Notes under the pieces: model-generated
Database searches by the model: none
What the model saw: the letters and a program-made list of their open reading frames with translations, nothing else
What the model was told of the DNA's origin: nothing
Program-made: the position numbers and the translations under genes
From: CAKAHY01 sp963522175
Lineage (GTDB): Bacteria; Bacillota; Clostridia; Lachnospirales; Lachnospiraceae
Direction of reading: 5' to 3'
DNA length: 64,000 nt
NCBI GenBank assembly: GCA_963522175.1
Contig: CAUQXC010000002.1
Location: 62,001 to 126,000 of the forward strand
Shown: piece by piece, positions 1 to 8,954 of the stretch
Numbering within the stretch: position 1 is the first letter of the stretch
How the letters are laid out: each line of letters starts with the position of its first letter

Positions 1-502
1 CAAGCACAGCGGAGCTTATATTTTTTGCCGCTATTCTGTTGTCTATTATAAGTCCGTTTTTCTTTGCCCATACATCTACCGCCCATTTTTTGTTCAAATC
101 GGTTGCGGTGGAAATAACAGGCGTAGCTCCCAGAACAGCCGCAATTTCGGTACAAAGCTCATTTGCACCGCCTAAATGCCCCGATAAAAGAGATATAACG
201 AAGCTTCCCTTTTCATCAATACAAATAACGGCGGGATCCGTGTACTTATCCTTTACATACTTTGCTATTCCGCGCACCGCTATGCCGGTAGCACCTATAA
301 ATATGAGTGCCGTATCCGTTTTAAAATGCTCGGCTACCCATAGATCAAGCTTTTCAAGCCCTTCGGTAAAAGTATCCGTTTCATCTATAAACTTTTTATA
401 TGCATAAAGCTTTACTTCTCGGTTATTTTCCTTAAACTTATTTTTTAATTTAAAAGATAAATGATAGCCGTTTTTTGTAAAACTGATTATTTTAATTTCC
501 AT
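1..502 (-). CDS. cbiG: Cobalt-precorrin-5A hydrolase CbiG, N-terminal part (cut by window start)
   Basis: Only the first 167 residues are in the window; the gene runs off the left edge. The reading frame starts with ATG at 500-502. The N-terminal domain carries GATGIAVR (residues 70-77) and SGHLGGAN (107-114), both typical of CbiG. That enzyme opens the delta-lactone ring and releases acetaldehyde in the anaerobic cobalamin pathway. The rest of the cobalamin genes, if present, would lie to the left. The rpsA terminator sits just upstream, so cbiG probably has its own transcript. Identification from the two motifs is solid. The C-terminal domain cannot be checked here. Confidence 0.85.
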   Translation of the reverse strand, partial: MEIKIISFTKNGYHLSFKLKNKFKENNREVKLYAYKKFIDETDTFTEGLEKLDLWVAEHFKTDTALIFIGATGIAVRGIAKYVKDKYTDPAVICIDEKGSFVISLLSGHLGGANELCTEIAAVLGATPVISTATDLNKKWAVDVWAKKNGLIIDNRIAAKNISSAVL

Positions 503-514
503 AGCCAAATATTA

Positions 515-541
515 AAGGGAGTGGGTTTAACTCACTCCCTT
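515..541 (-). terminator. Hairpin terminator after rpsA
   Basis: A 9-bp perfect stem (515-523 with 533-541, AAGGGAGTG/CACTCCCTT) lies a few bases past the rpsA stop codon. On the minus strand it is followed by an AT-rich tract. It separates the rpsA operon from cbiG. Confidence 0.7.
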
Positions 542-547
542 GATTTA

Positions 548-1645
548 TTATTCTTCTTCGTTTACCGCTTCTTCGGTGTTCTCTTCCTTAACCGGAGCAA
601 GCAAAGCCTTTATACTTAAAGAAATTTTCTTGTCTTCCTCGTTAAAGTCAACAACCTTAGCCTCTATAACATCGTTAACCTTCAATACGTCTGAAGGCTT
701 TTCAACGTGATCTCTGCTAATCTGTGAAACATGCAGGAGTGCATCCACACCCTCTTCAAGTTCTACAAAAGCGCCGAAGTCCGTCATACGTGCAACTCTT
801 CCGCTTACAACATTTCCTACAGCGTACTTAACGCCTGCTTCAGCCCATGGGTTAAGCTCAGGGAACTTACGTGAAAGAGCTATCTTTTCGCCCTGAATAT
901 CCTTAATAAAGGCTTTTACCAAATCACCCGATTTAAATACCTTCTTAGGATTCTCAACTCTTCCCCAGCTCATTTCAGAAATATGTAAAAGTCCGTCCGC
1001 ACCGCCAAGTTCGATGAAAGCACCGAAATCAGTTACATTCTTTACATGACCTTCCACTACATCGCCGATTTTGATTCTCTCGAACAATTCCTTAGCGAGA
1101 GCTTCCTTCTTTGCAAGGATAAGCTGCTTACGATCTCCTATGATTCTTCTTCTGCGCGGGTTGAATTCCGTAATAACAAATTCAAGTTCCTGATCCTTGT
1201 ACTTACTTAAGTCCTTTTCGAACGTATCGGAAACAAGGCTTGCAGGGATAAATACTCTCGCCTCGTCTATGCTTACGCTCAGACCGCCCTCTAAAACAGC
1301 GGCAACCTTCGCAGTAAGAACTTCGCCGTTGTTAAACGCCTCTTCAAGTCTTTTGTTTCCCTTATCGGCTGCAAGTCTCCTGTAAGACAAGGCAACCTGA
1401 CCGTCTCCGTCATTCACCTTAAGTACCTTTGCTGTAATTTCGTCTCCTTCATGTACTACAGTAGTAAGGTCCAGAGCGTTGTCATTGGTGTATTCATTAC
1501 GAGTAATGATTCCATCTAACTTGTAACCAATGTTCAATGTAATATAATCCGGTTTTACATTGATTACCGTGCCGGTAACGACCTCTCCTGTATGTATTGT
1601 CTTAAAAGACTCTTCTAACATTTGTTCAAAACTAAGATCTGACAT
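548..1645 (-). CDS. rpsA: S1 RNA-binding domain protein (30S ribosomal protein S1-like)
   Basis: The 365-residue protein contains four S1 (OB-fold) repeats, at roughly residues 15-85, 100-165, 185-255 and 270-340. The last two carry the classic VTDFGAF and MTDFGAF signatures. This is the short, four-repeat Firmicutes type, whereas the E. coli protein has six repeats. It is expected to bind mRNA and act in translation or RNA metabolism. The ATG is preceded by GAGGAGG. The start overlaps the end of ispH by 14 nt, so the two are translationally close. The acidic tail (EENTEEAVNEEE) is typical of such proteins. Whether it is a true ribosomal subunit or an accessory factor is not decided by sequence. 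Confidence 0.88.
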   Translation of the reverse strand: MSDLSFEQMLEESFKTIHTGEVVTGTVINVKPDYITLNIGYKLDGIITRNEYTNDNALDLTTVVHEGDEITAKVLKVNDGDGQVALSYRRLAADKGNKRLEEAFNNGEVLTAKVAAVLEGGLSVSIDEARVFIPASLVSDTFEKDLSKYKDQELEFVITEFNPRRRRIIGDRKQLILAKKEALAKELFERIKIGDVVEGHVKNVTDFGAFIELGGADGLLHISEMSWGRVENPKKVFKSGDLVKAFIKDIQGEKIALSRKFPELNPWAEAGVKYAVGNVVSGRVARMTDFGAFVELEEGVDALLHVSQISRDHVEKPSDVLKVNDVIEAKVVDFNEEDKKISLSIKALLAPVKEENTEEAVNEEE

Positions 1646-2480
1646 TATTTTGAACCTCCTCGATAATATGTTTTGGGGTCGATGCCCCTGCTGTAATGCC
1701 TACACTTTGCACTTTTTCTAAGGCCTTCTTATCAAGATCTGCTAGTGTTTGTATAAAGATTGTATTATCACATTCTTTTTTACAAATCTCCACAAGTTTA
1801 CCGGTATTGGAACTACTCTTATCCCCAATAACTATCATTGCATCAACTTCTTTAGCTATTTTTGCTGCTTCAATCTGACGCTCATGTGTTGCATTGCAAA
1901 TAGTGTTAAAGCACTTTATACTATACCCTAATTCCTTGATTTTATCAACAATTTCTTTAAATTTTATATGATTATATGTGGTTTGAGCCACAATCGATAT
2001 ATTTTCATCCTTGGATAAGCCGAGTTCAAGGAAGGATTCAAGGCTGTCGAGCGCCACCGTTTTTTCATTTCCCCAACCTCTTATACCTTCAACTTCAGGG
2101 TGTTTCGGATTTCCGATAATGACCACAACATCGTTTAAAGCCGCCTGCTTTTCAACTATATGATGAATTTTTTTCACATAAGGGCAGGTGGCATCAACAA
2201 GTCTTAAACCCGTCTTCTCGCAGTCCTCATGCACCTGTTTTGTAACTCCGTGAGAACGTATCACTATAGTTGCATTTTTATCGGGATTTTCAAGCTCTTT
2301 TACGTCCTCGATAACCTCCACACCTTTTTTATTCATATCCTTTACAACCTCCTGGTTATGAATAATAGGCCCCAGTGTATATACTTTATTTTCTTTTCCC
2401 GCTTCCCGATATACTTTTTCTACCGCTTTTTCAACCCCGAAACAAAACCCCGCCGACTTAGCTCTTTTTATTTCTTTCAT
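1632..2480 (-). CDS. ispH: 4-hydroxy-3-methylbut-2-enyl diphosphate reductase IspH
   Basis: This enzyme catalyses the last step of the MEP isoprenoid pathway, giving IPP and DMAPP with a [4Fe-4S] cluster. The three cluster cysteines are visible at residues 13 (AGFCFG), 99 (DATCPY) and 195 (NTICNATHE). Conserved substrate histidines are at 41, 77 and 127. Length (282 residues) fits the family. AAAGGA precedes the ATG. It lies 12 bp downstream of cmk and overlaps rpsA by 14 nt. Dxs and IspA of the same pathway are encoded 12-15 kb to the right. Confidence 0.96.
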   Translation of the reverse strand: MKEIKRAKSAGFCFGVEKAVEKVYREAGKENKVYTLGPIIHNQEVVKDMNKKGVEVIEDVKELENPDKNATIVIRSHGVTKQVHEDCEKTGLRLVDATCPYVKKIHHIVEKQAALNDVVVIIGNPKHPEVEGIRGWGNEKTVALDSLESFLELGLSKDENISIVAQTTYNHIKFKEIVDKIKELGYSIKCFNTICNATHERQIEAAKIAKEVDAMIVIGDKSSSNTGKLVEICKKECDNTIFIQTLADLDKKALEKVQSVGITAGASTPKHIIEEVQNNVRS

Positions 2481-2492
2481 TTTATCCTTTCA

Positions 2493-3149
2493 CTATAACT
2501 CAACATATTTTTTTATTTCTTCCACAACTTCTTCTATCGTAAGTTCGGATGAATCTATGAAGACGGCATCACTCACTCTTTTAAGAGGAGCCATGTCCCT
2601 GTTCATATCTCTGTAATCTCTTGTTTCTACATCCTTTTTAATATCTTCGAGAGTAACGCGAGCTCCCTTTTCTTTCATCTCAAGATAACGTCTTACGGCT
2701 CTTGTTTCGACACTTGCGCTTAAAAATATTTTCAAGTCTGCATCAGGAAGAACAAAGCTTCCTATATCTCTCCCGTCCATGACCACATTATTTTTTCGTG
2801 CCACATCTCTTTGAAGGTCTAAAAGCTTTTCGCGCACAAAGGGGTAAACACTGACGGCACTTGCCACACCGCCTACTCTTTCGTTTCTGATCTCCTCACC
2901 CACATCTTTATCATTCAGGAAAACGAGCTGCTTACCTTTATCATATTTTATGTCTATAGAGATATTTTCAAGCTCTCTTTTAACGAGCTCCTGATTTTCT
3001 ATATCAAAATTTTTATTTATAAAATACAAAGCAAGCGCTCTGTACATTGCCCCCGTGTCAACATAAATGAAGCCCAAATCCTTGCTAAGCTTTTTCGCTA
3101 TAGTGGATTTTCCGGCTCCCGAAGGCCCGTCAATCGCAATATTATACAT
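2493..3149 (-). CDS. cmk: Cytidylate kinase
   Basis: Phosphorylates CMP/dCMP to the diphosphate using ATP. The P-loop GPSGAGKST is at residues 8-16. DGRDIG and the following LID-like region (residues ~130-180) match the family, and 218 residues is the usual length. The start overlaps the end of the upstream FAD-protein gene by 8 nt, and AGGTAG precedes the ATG. The order cmk-ispH-rpsA is common in Clostridia. The acyltransferase plsC, often found between cmk and ispH, is absent here. Confidence 0.96.
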   Translation of the reverse strand: MYNIAIDGPSGAGKSTIAKKLSKDLGFIYVDTGAMYRALALYFINKNFDIENQELVKRELENISIDIKYDKGKQLVFLNDKDVGEEIRNERVGGVASAVSVYPFVREKLLDLQRDVARKNNVVMDGRDIGSFVLPDADLKIFLSASVETRAVRRYLEMKEKGARVTLEDIKKDVETRDYRDMNRDMAPLKRVSDAVFIDSSELTIEEVVEEIKKYVEL

Positions 3150-4380
3150 AATCTATACTACCTCCCGCACACCATCCAGTGGACCAGGCTATCTGTAAAT
3201 TATAGCCTCCCGTTAAAGCGTCAAGATCCAATACCTCACCCGCAAAAAAAAGACCTTTGACAAGTTTGGATTCCATTGTTTTCGGGTTTATGTCTTTTAT
3301 ATCTATTCCGCCCTTGGTTATGATAGCTTCTTTAAAGCCTCTTGTACCCGTCACGGTAAATTTTAAAGCCTTAAGCGCATTTAGTAAAGCATTTCTTTCC
3401 GCTTTGCTTACATCATGAATTTTTTTATCCGCATCCAAATTTGCCTGCTCAAGTACAACAGGAATTAAGCTTAAAGGAAGCAGGTTTACCAAAGAATTTT
3501 TAAGACTTTTATTCTTTGCCTCCTCAAAATCTCTCAATAAACGCAGTTCAAGCTTTTCCCTGTCCATGGCGGGCTTTAAATCTATGTATACATCCAGATA
3601 GTTTTTTTCAAGCTCTTTGACCGCATAAGAAGATGCCGATAAAACAAGGGGACCGCTAAGTCCGAAGTGGGTAAATAAAAGCTCTCCGAAATCACAAAAC
3701 AAAAGCCTATCCTTATTTTTAAGTCTCAGCTCAACATTTTTAAGTGCAAGTCCCTGCAAATTTCTTATTATATCCTCTTTGATCTCAAAAGGTACAAGAC
3801 TTGGATAGGTTTTTGTGACTTTATGCCCCAAAGCCCTCGCAAACTTGTATCCGTCACCCGTAGAACCGGTGGCAGGATATGAAAGTCCTCCCGTACAAAG
3901 AATAACGGCATCAGCCTTCACCTTTGTCTTATCTTTTAAAATCACAGCTTCAAGCTTATTTGTTGCATCAACGAGAATATTACTTACCTCCGTATGCAAT
4001 TTTACCCTCACTCCAAGCTCATCCAGCTTTCTTATAAAAGCCTTTAAAATATCGGACGAGTGATCCGAAACCGGAAAAACCCTGTTGCCTCTTTCGCATT
4101 TAAGGGGGCAACCTGCTTCCTCAACTATACGCATTATATCTTCGTTTGTAAAGAGTTTAAAAGCACTGTATAAGAATTTCGGGTTACTTACCACTTTGGA
4201 CATAACCGTAGCCATATCCGAAGAATTGGTTAAATTACAACGCCCTTTTCCCGTTATAAAGAGTTTTTTGCCCAATTTTTCATTCTTTTCATAAATGCTT
4301 ACCCTATGACCCGCATAAGCGGCGGAAATAGCAGCCAGAATACCCGCCGCACCTCCACCTATAACAACAACTTCACTCAT
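3142..4380 (-). CDS. BaiN/HI0933-family FAD-dependent oxidoreductase
   Basis: The 412-residue flavoprotein has an N-terminal dinucleotide-binding motif GGGAAG (residues 8-13), followed by an FAD-contacting segment rich in GKKLFITGKGRCN. A C-terminal GGYNLQIAWSTG closes the FAD site, as in the HI0933/YhiN/BaiN family. The physiological substrate of most members is unknown; one clostridial member acts in bile acid metabolism. It is first in an operon with cmk, overlapping it by 8 nt, an arrangement common in Clostridia. AAAAGGT precedes the ATG. The family call is firm and the function is open. Confidence 0.85.
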   Translation of the reverse strand: MSEVVVIGGGAAGILAAISAAYAGHRVSIYEKNEKLGKKLFITGKGRCNLTNSSDMATVMSKVVSNPKFLYSAFKLFTNEDIMRIVEEAGCPLKCERGNRVFPVSDHSSDILKAFIRKLDELGVRVKLHTEVSNILVDATNKLEAVILKDKTKVKADAVILCTGGLSYPATGSTGDGYKFARALGHKVTKTYPSLVPFEIKEDIIRNLQGLALKNVELRLKNKDRLLFCDFGELLFTHFGLSGPLVLSASSYAVKELEKNYLDVYIDLKPAMDREKLELRLLRDFEEAKNKSLKNSLVNLLPLSLIPVVLEQANLDADKKIHDVSKAERNALLNALKALKFTVTGTRGFKEAIITKGGIDIKDINPKTMESKLVKGLFFAGEVLDLDALTGGYNLQIAWSTGWCAGGSIDYV

Positions 4381-4403
4381 ATTTTACCTTTTCTTTACTA
4401 AAA

Positions 4404-4428
4404 GGAGAGATATTAAACATATCTCTCC
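4404..4428 (-). terminator. Terminator after the aspartokinase gene
   Basis: Perfect 9-bp inverted repeat GGAGAGATA/TATCTCTCC with a 7-nt loop. On the minus strand it is followed by TTTT. It lies just past the aspartokinase stop and marks the end of the long array that begins at nusB. Confidence 0.75.
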
Positions 4429-4435
4429 CCTGTAT

Positions 4436-5755
4436 TTACAATTCTAAAATAACAAAAATATTATAAATAGCTCTTATAGCCGTCTCAAAATCCTGCTCTC
4501 TTACACCTACAATGATATTAAACTCGCTTGACCCTTGGTCCATCATCTTAACATTCACATGAGCGTGAGCCAAGGCTGCAAATATCCTTCCGGCAGTACC
4601 TCGGTTGGCTTTCATCGCTCTTCCCACTACCGCAATCAAAGCAAGACCTGATTCCATTTCTATCGAATCGGGAGAAACAATTCTGTTTATGCCTGCAACG
4701 ACGTGCTGCTCCCTATCCTCAAACTCGGACTGATGAACAATAACAGACATAGTGTCTATGCCTGAAGGCATGTGCTCTATTGAAATATTGTTATCTTCAA
4801 AGACCTGCAAAACCTTTCTACAGAAACCGACTTCCGAGTTCATCATTGCCTTGTCTATGTTTATTGAGCAGAAGCCTTTTTTACCCGCTATACCCGTTAT
4901 GGTATATGTAGGTCTCTTACATGTACTCTCAACTATCATTGTTCCGGGATCTTCCGGACAGTTGGTGTTTTTAATATTTATAGGTATTCCCTCGGCTCTT
5001 ACCGGAAATATGGCATCCTCATGCAAAACGCTTGCTCCCATATACGAAAGCTCACGAAGTTCTCTGTAGGTTATAGTCTCTATAGCCTCAGGATTTTCCA
5101 CTATTCTCGGATCTGTAACCAAAAATCCCGATACATCCGTCCAGTTCTCGTATAAATCCGCCCTTATAGCACGAGCAACAATGGCTCCTGTAATATCGCT
5201 TCCGCCCCTTGAAAAGGTTTTAACCTTCCCTTTTGCATTTATTCCGTAAAAACCCGGTATAACCGCATTTTTTTTGTTTTTAAGTTCTTTTGCAAGTACG
5301 GTATTTGTTTTTTCGGCATCAAAAACATCATCCTTATCAAAGAAAATAACCTTTGCGGCATCTATAAATTCAAAGCCCAAATACTTTGCTATGATAATTC
5401 CGTTAAGATACTCTCCTCTGGATGCGGCATAATCGCTTCCGGAACCTGCCAAAAATTCTTTTTCAATAGCTGCAAACTCCGAGTCAAGGTTTAAATCAAG
5501 CTTAAGCCCCTTTATTATCTCGTTGTATCTGTCTTTGATTTTTGAAAATATATTTGTAAAATCTTTTCCCGAAACCGCAGTGTCGTATGCCTTATATAAC
5601 ATATCCGTAACCTTCTCGTCCTTGGCATCTCTCTTGCCCGGAGCGGAAGGTACAACAAATCTTCTTGCTTCGTCAGCTCTTATAATTTCTCCGACTTTTT
5701 CAAATTGTTTGGCGCTTGCCAAAGAGCTGCCTCCAAACTTAACAACCTTTAACAT
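4436..5755 (-). CDS. Aspartate kinase with C-terminal ACT domains
   Basis: Catalyses ATP-dependent phosphorylation of aspartate, the entry step to lysine, threonine and methionine. KFGGSSLA (residues 6-13) opens the amino-acid kinase domain, and SRGGSDITG is the aspartate/ATP-binding motif in mid-protein. Residues from about 300 onward form two ACT-like regulatory domains, so feedback inhibition by an end-product amino acid is likely. It is a single 439-residue monofunctional enzyme, not fused to homoserine dehydrogenase. AAGGAAG precedes the ATG. The gene follows the phosphofructokinase gene after a 48-bp gap and ends in a terminator. No lysine riboswitch is visible in that short gap. Confidence 0.93.
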   Translation of the reverse strand: MLKVVKFGGSSLASAKQFEKVGEIIRADEARRFVVPSAPGKRDAKDEKVTDMLYKAYDTAVSGKDFTNIFSKIKDRYNEIIKGLKLDLNLDSEFAAIEKEFLAGSGSDYAASRGEYLNGIIIAKYLGFEFIDAAKVIFFDKDDVFDAEKTNTVLAKELKNKKNAVIPGFYGINAKGKVKTFSRGGSDITGAIVARAIRADLYENWTDVSGFLVTDPRIVENPEAIETITYRELRELSYMGASVLHEDAIFPVRAEGIPINIKNTNCPEDPGTMIVESTCKRPTYTITGIAGKKGFCSINIDKAMMNSEVGFCRKVLQVFEDNNISIEHMPSGIDTMSVIVHQSEFEDREQHVVAGINRIVSPDSIEMESGLALIAVVGRAMKANRGTAGRIFAALAHAHVNVKMMDQGSSEFNIIVGVREQDFETAIRAIYNIFVILEL

Positions 5756-5803
5756 ATTTATTATACTTCCTTTTCTGACAATTATTAATGTTTATTAATC
5801 AGG

Positions 5804-7030
5804 CTAGTATATACTATTTCTCACAATATGTCTAGGCAAACCTTCACACATTATAGGTTCCGATTCACCTGCTATAAGAGGACGTAAATACTTAAGTCCC
5901 AACTCACTTACACCTGCACCGCCTTCCAAAATAAATTCATCGGGAACGGTTTTTTCTTTATTTGCAATCTCATTTACATCATAAATAAACGTTTCACATT
6001 TATATTCCTCGCCCTGCGTACGTCTGAAACAAATCATCACTCCCGTATTTCCCAAAAGACCGGCTTTAACGCCCTCTTCACCCGCCATAAAAGCTTCCGT
6101 AATGTCCGTAAGACTGCTCAAATGAGAAGCGCATCTTTGCAAGGTACTGAGCTCGACGGCTCTGGTTTTACAGGAAAGCCTGTCACGTAAAATATTTGCA
6201 AGAACAAGTCCCGTACCTGAAAGCATTTTGTGCCCGAAAGCATCTATGCTTGCAACATCGGTATCGCAAACATATTTACCGTTTGCAAATCTAAGTCCCT
6301 CCGAAACCGCAATAAGGAGGGCACTCTTTTTTTCCTGCAGCTTTTTAACTTTTGCTATAAAGTCTTCGGCATCAAAAGGCTTCTCCGGAAGATAAAGAAG
6401 GTCGGGGCCTTCGCAGTCCTCACCTTTGGCAAGAGCCGCACTTGCTGTGAGCCAGCCTGCATTTCTTCCCATAATTTCAACTATGGTTATGGCTCCGATG
6501 TCATACACAAGAGCATCTCTTATAAGCTCCTTTACACTTGTTGCAATATACTTGGCGGCACTTCCGAAGCCCGGAGTATGGTCTGTTACCGCAAGGTCAT
6601 TGTCTATGGTTTTAGGAACCCCCACAAACTTTATACTTATATTTCTCTCCTTAGCATAAGCCGAAAGCTTCTTTATAGTGTCCATAGAGTCGTTTCCGCC
6701 TATGTAGAGGAATATATCAATCTCATATTCTTTAAGTTTGGAGAAAATACTCTCATAATCGCTTCGCGCTTCTTCAACACCTTTAAGCTTGTATCGGCAG
6801 GAACCCAAAAATGAAGACGGGGTTCTCTTAAGGACCTCAATATCCAAATCATCCTTGAACTGCGTATCCAAATCAATGATTTTTCCTTCAATAAGCCCTT
6901 GTATACCGTTTACCATGCCGTATACCTTTTTTGCTCCCTTTTGCTTCGCGTAAGTGTAAACTCCTGCCAAAGATGCATTGATTGCTGCCGTAGGTCCTCC
7001 CGATTGTCCGACAAGTACGTTAAAACTCAT
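5804..7030 (-). CDS. 6-phosphofructokinase, pyrophosphate-type sequence
   Basis: Converts fructose 6-phosphate to fructose 1,6-bisphosphate. The N-terminal GQSGGPTAAINAS (residues 8-20) binds phosphate. The two donor-specificity sites read GGNDS (111-115) and PKTIDND (139-145). ATP enzymes have glycine at both diagnostic positions (GGDGS, PGTIDND), whereas Asp and Lys as seen here are the pyrophosphate-type residues. The usual aspartate before that Asp is replaced by Asn (N113). Length, 408 residues, fits the non-allosteric group related to TP0108 of Treponema. Pyrophosphate use is inferred from family rules, and relatives with GGNDS may differ in donor. Confidence 0.9.
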   Translation of the reverse strand: MSFNVLVGQSGGPTAAINASLAGVYTYAKQKGAKKVYGMVNGIQGLIEGKIIDLDTQFKDDLDIEVLKRTPSSFLGSCRYKLKGVEEARSDYESIFSKLKEYEIDIFLYIGGNDSMDTIKKLSAYAKERNISIKFVGVPKTIDNDLAVTDHTPGFGSAAKYIATSVKELIRDALVYDIGAITIVEIMGRNAGWLTASAALAKGEDCEGPDLLYLPEKPFDAEDFIAKVKKLQEKKSALLIAVSEGLRFANGKYVCDTDVASIDAFGHKMLSGTGLVLANILRDRLSCKTRAVELSTLQRCASHLSSLTDITEAFMAGEEGVKAGLLGNTGVMICFRRTQGEEYKCETFIYDVNEIANKEKTVPDEFILEGGAGVSELGLKYLRPLIAGESEPIMCEGLPRHIVRNSIY

Positions 7031-7042
7031 AATATCCTCCCT

Positions 7043-7525
7043 TTAACTGTTTATATATTTAATATTTGAATCTTCCAATAATTTTAAAACATATGCATCC
7101 CATGCTTTTTCAGCGGATTTATCCAAAACAAATTCATTTATAAACACTCCTGTGGTTAGCAGTAAAGTTTTATCTTCATACCCTATATTCAAAAAACATT
7201 CTTCGAGTTTATCCTTAAATTCCGATAAATTATTATCTTCAATTAATTTCTTCAAATTTTCTCTGCCAAGCTTCAAAACTATTTTAAAGCTCACCGGAAG
7301 CCTTTTTCCTTTAATCAAATTAAAACACAAGGGTCTGAACTCCTTCCAGAAAGAATAGTCCGCAACCTCTTCTCCTTCGTAGTAACTCGCATTAATTTTA
7401 CCGTTGATTGTGAAGGTGTTTCCCGTGCTTATCTCGGCTGATTTTATAAAATATTCATCAAACAATTCTCCATTAAACAAATAATTTGTGAACAGCCTTA
7501 AATCTTCAATATTAATTGCCAACAT
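7043..7525 (-). CDS. DUF5721-like protein of unknown function
   Basis: A 160-residue soluble protein starting MLAINIEDLRLFTNYL. No catalytic motif or membrane segment is visible. The overall pattern, including a conserved NTFTINGKIN near residue 35, resembles the DUF5721 family of Lachnospiraceae, recalled by eye and not verified. The chosen ATG at 7523-7525 has a strong GGGGGAAG site 8 nt upstream; a longer frame starting at 7549 lacks one. It overlaps the end of the upstream lipoprotein gene by 14 nt, so it is probably co-expressed with that gene and with the phosphofructokinase gene 12 bp downstream. Confidence 0.65.
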   Translation of the reverse strand: MLAINIEDLRLFTNYLFNGELFDEYFIKSAEISTGNTFTINGKINASYYEGEEVADYSFWKEFRPLCFNLIKGKRLPVSFKIVLKLGRENLKKLIEDNNLSEFKDKLEECFLNIGYEDKTLLLTTGVFINEFVLDKSAEKAWDAYVLKLLEDSNIKYINS

Positions 7526-8474
7526 CAAAACTTCCCCCGTAAAAATCAAAAAAACCTTCTATGTCCAAAGTGCCGCCTACGCTGTTTTCAAGCTCAGCCC
7601 ATTTTCCCGCATCCACTTCTATACCCTTTTCGTTTGTATAGCTGTCGCAAACACCGCCGAGTTCATGAAGAGTTTTTTCGTTCATAAGCCTTTTCTTATT
7701 ATTCTTTGTAAGCTCTTTATTGTAAGAATTTACTATCTTAAAAATGTAATATTTGCCGTTGTACTCCAAAATATCACTGATTTCATCATCCGAAAGATTA
7801 TATATGATATCCTCAAGTTCTTTTTTATAATCCCCTCTTTTGATTATAGCTTCTATTTTTTTATCCGTACTGTAGGTATTTGCTACAGTCTTAAAATCTT
7901 CTCCGTCGTCAAGCTTTTCTTTTACAGATTTCGCCTCATCTCCACTGTTTAGAATTATTTTATAGGCATCTATAACTCTTGCCTCATTTTCGCTTACTTC
8001 CAATCCGTTTCCGGTCAGAATATCATTTTTCATCTTTACAGCCTTTGTATAGTCGATCAAAAGAGTATAAATATCGTCAAAACTCAAGGCGCTTATCATC
8101 TTAATCTCACTCTTTTGGGTAAGCTTAAGATAATTATTTGCTATCTCTTTAAGCTTCGCATCCTCATCCGCATTAATACCTATGCCCTTTTCATCCGCCA
8201 TAATACTTAGTGTTTTAAGCTCCAAAATGAACTTGTTCATATCCTGACAAAAGATGTCTTCAAAACTCAAATCCTCATTATCTATATTGTAAAACGTATT
8301 CCATATTTCCGAACCGCACACACTCTCCACATCCTGCTTTTTGGAAAGCACCAAAAGAAGCATCTGTTTCGTATCATAAGTTTTCTTTACAGGCTCCTGC
8401 TTTTTGGAACAGGAAATCACAAGCAATACAGATAAAATAATCAGCAAGAAATATTTTATTTTTTTTATAAACAT
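7512..8474 (-). CDS. Lipoprotein, PpiC/SurA-like peptidyl-prolyl isomerase candidate
   Basis: The N-terminus is a lipoprotein signal: KKIKY, a hydrophobic run, then LLVISC with the lipidated Cys at residue 22. The middle (about residues 155-255) has the pattern of a degenerate parvulin/PpiC domain after a SurA-like helical region, with SENEARVIDAYKIILNSG introducing the repeat-like segment. The mature protein is expected outside the membrane, possibly as a folding factor for exported proteins. The ATG at 8472-8474 has AGGA 8 nt upstream. An upstream ATG at 8498 (adding 8 residues and overlapping the PAP2 gene) is also possible. The isomerase call is moderate because the active-site signature is weak. 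Confidence 0.7.
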   Translation of the reverse strand: MFIKKIKYFLLIILSVLLVISCSKKQEPVKKTYDTKQMLLLVLSKKQDVESVCGSEIWNTFYNIDNEDLSFEDIFCQDMNKFILELKTLSIMADEKGIGINADEDAKLKEIANNYLKLTQKSEIKMISALSFDDIYTLLIDYTKAVKMKNDILTGNGLEVSENEARVIDAYKIILNSGDEAKSVKEKLDDGEDFKTVANTYSTDKKIEAIIKRGDYKKELEDIIYNLSDDEISDILEYNGKYYIFKIVNSYNKELTKNNKKRLMNEKTLHELGGVCDSYTNEKGIEVDAGKWAELENSVGGTLDIEGFFDFYGGSFDVGN

Positions 8475-8490
8475 AATTTTTTTCCTATAG

Positions 8491-8946
8491 TCAAGCATTA
8501 ATAAGTATTCCTATAATTATACCAAGAACCGCTCCCGCCATAACCTGAACGGGAGTATGACCCACAAGCTCCTTCAACTTCTCATCAAAGGCTTCAAGAC
8601 TCGGTATATCAAAGATGTCGCTGTCAAGAAGTATGTTAAGAAGCTTTGCCTGCTTTCCCGTTTCTCTTCTTACTCCGGAAGCATCATACATTACGATGCT
8701 TGCAAATATAAAGCCCACAGCAAATTCAAAGGAAGAAAATCCGTACTGCATACCGGCACCTGTCGCCAATGCACATACGGTGGATGCATGAGAGCTGGGC
8801 ATTCCTCCGCTTGACCACATCCTTTCTATTGAAAAGCTCTTGTATCTCCATGCCTCTATAAATGTTTTGAGCAACTGTGCGATAAACCACGCAATAACAG
8901 AACCCATCAAAATACTGTTTGAAGTAAGTTGTTCTATAACTGACAT
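8491..8946 (-). CDS. Divergent PAP2-family membrane protein (YuiD/DUF212 type)
   Basis: The 151-residue protein has four hydrophobic segments and the conserved GGMPSSHAS motif near residues 47-55, the PAP2-type phosphatase signature in the divergent DUF212 subfamily. VMYDASGVRRETGKQA follows, as expected in this group. It may act on a lipid-linked or soluble phosphate ester, but no member has a firmly known substrate. It lies 8 bp downstream of glgA and probably shares its transcript. Confidence 0.85.
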   Translation of the reverse strand: MSVIEQLTSNSILMGSVIAWFIAQLLKTFIEAWRYKSFSIERMWSSGGMPSSHASTVCALATGAGMQYGFSSFEFAVGFIFASIVMYDASGVRRETGKQAKLLNILLDSDIFDIPSLEAFDEKLKELVGHTPVQVMAGAVLGIIIGILINA

Positions 8947-8954
8947 CTATTCTC

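Noticed and set aside
39..407. Plus-strand open frame at the left edge
   Set aside because: Antisense to cbiG, whose motifs are clear on the minus strand.
6230..6814. Plus-strand open frame of 194 codons
   Set aside because: It lies wholly inside the phosphofructokinase gene on the other strand, has no ribosome binding site, and its protein is low-complexity.
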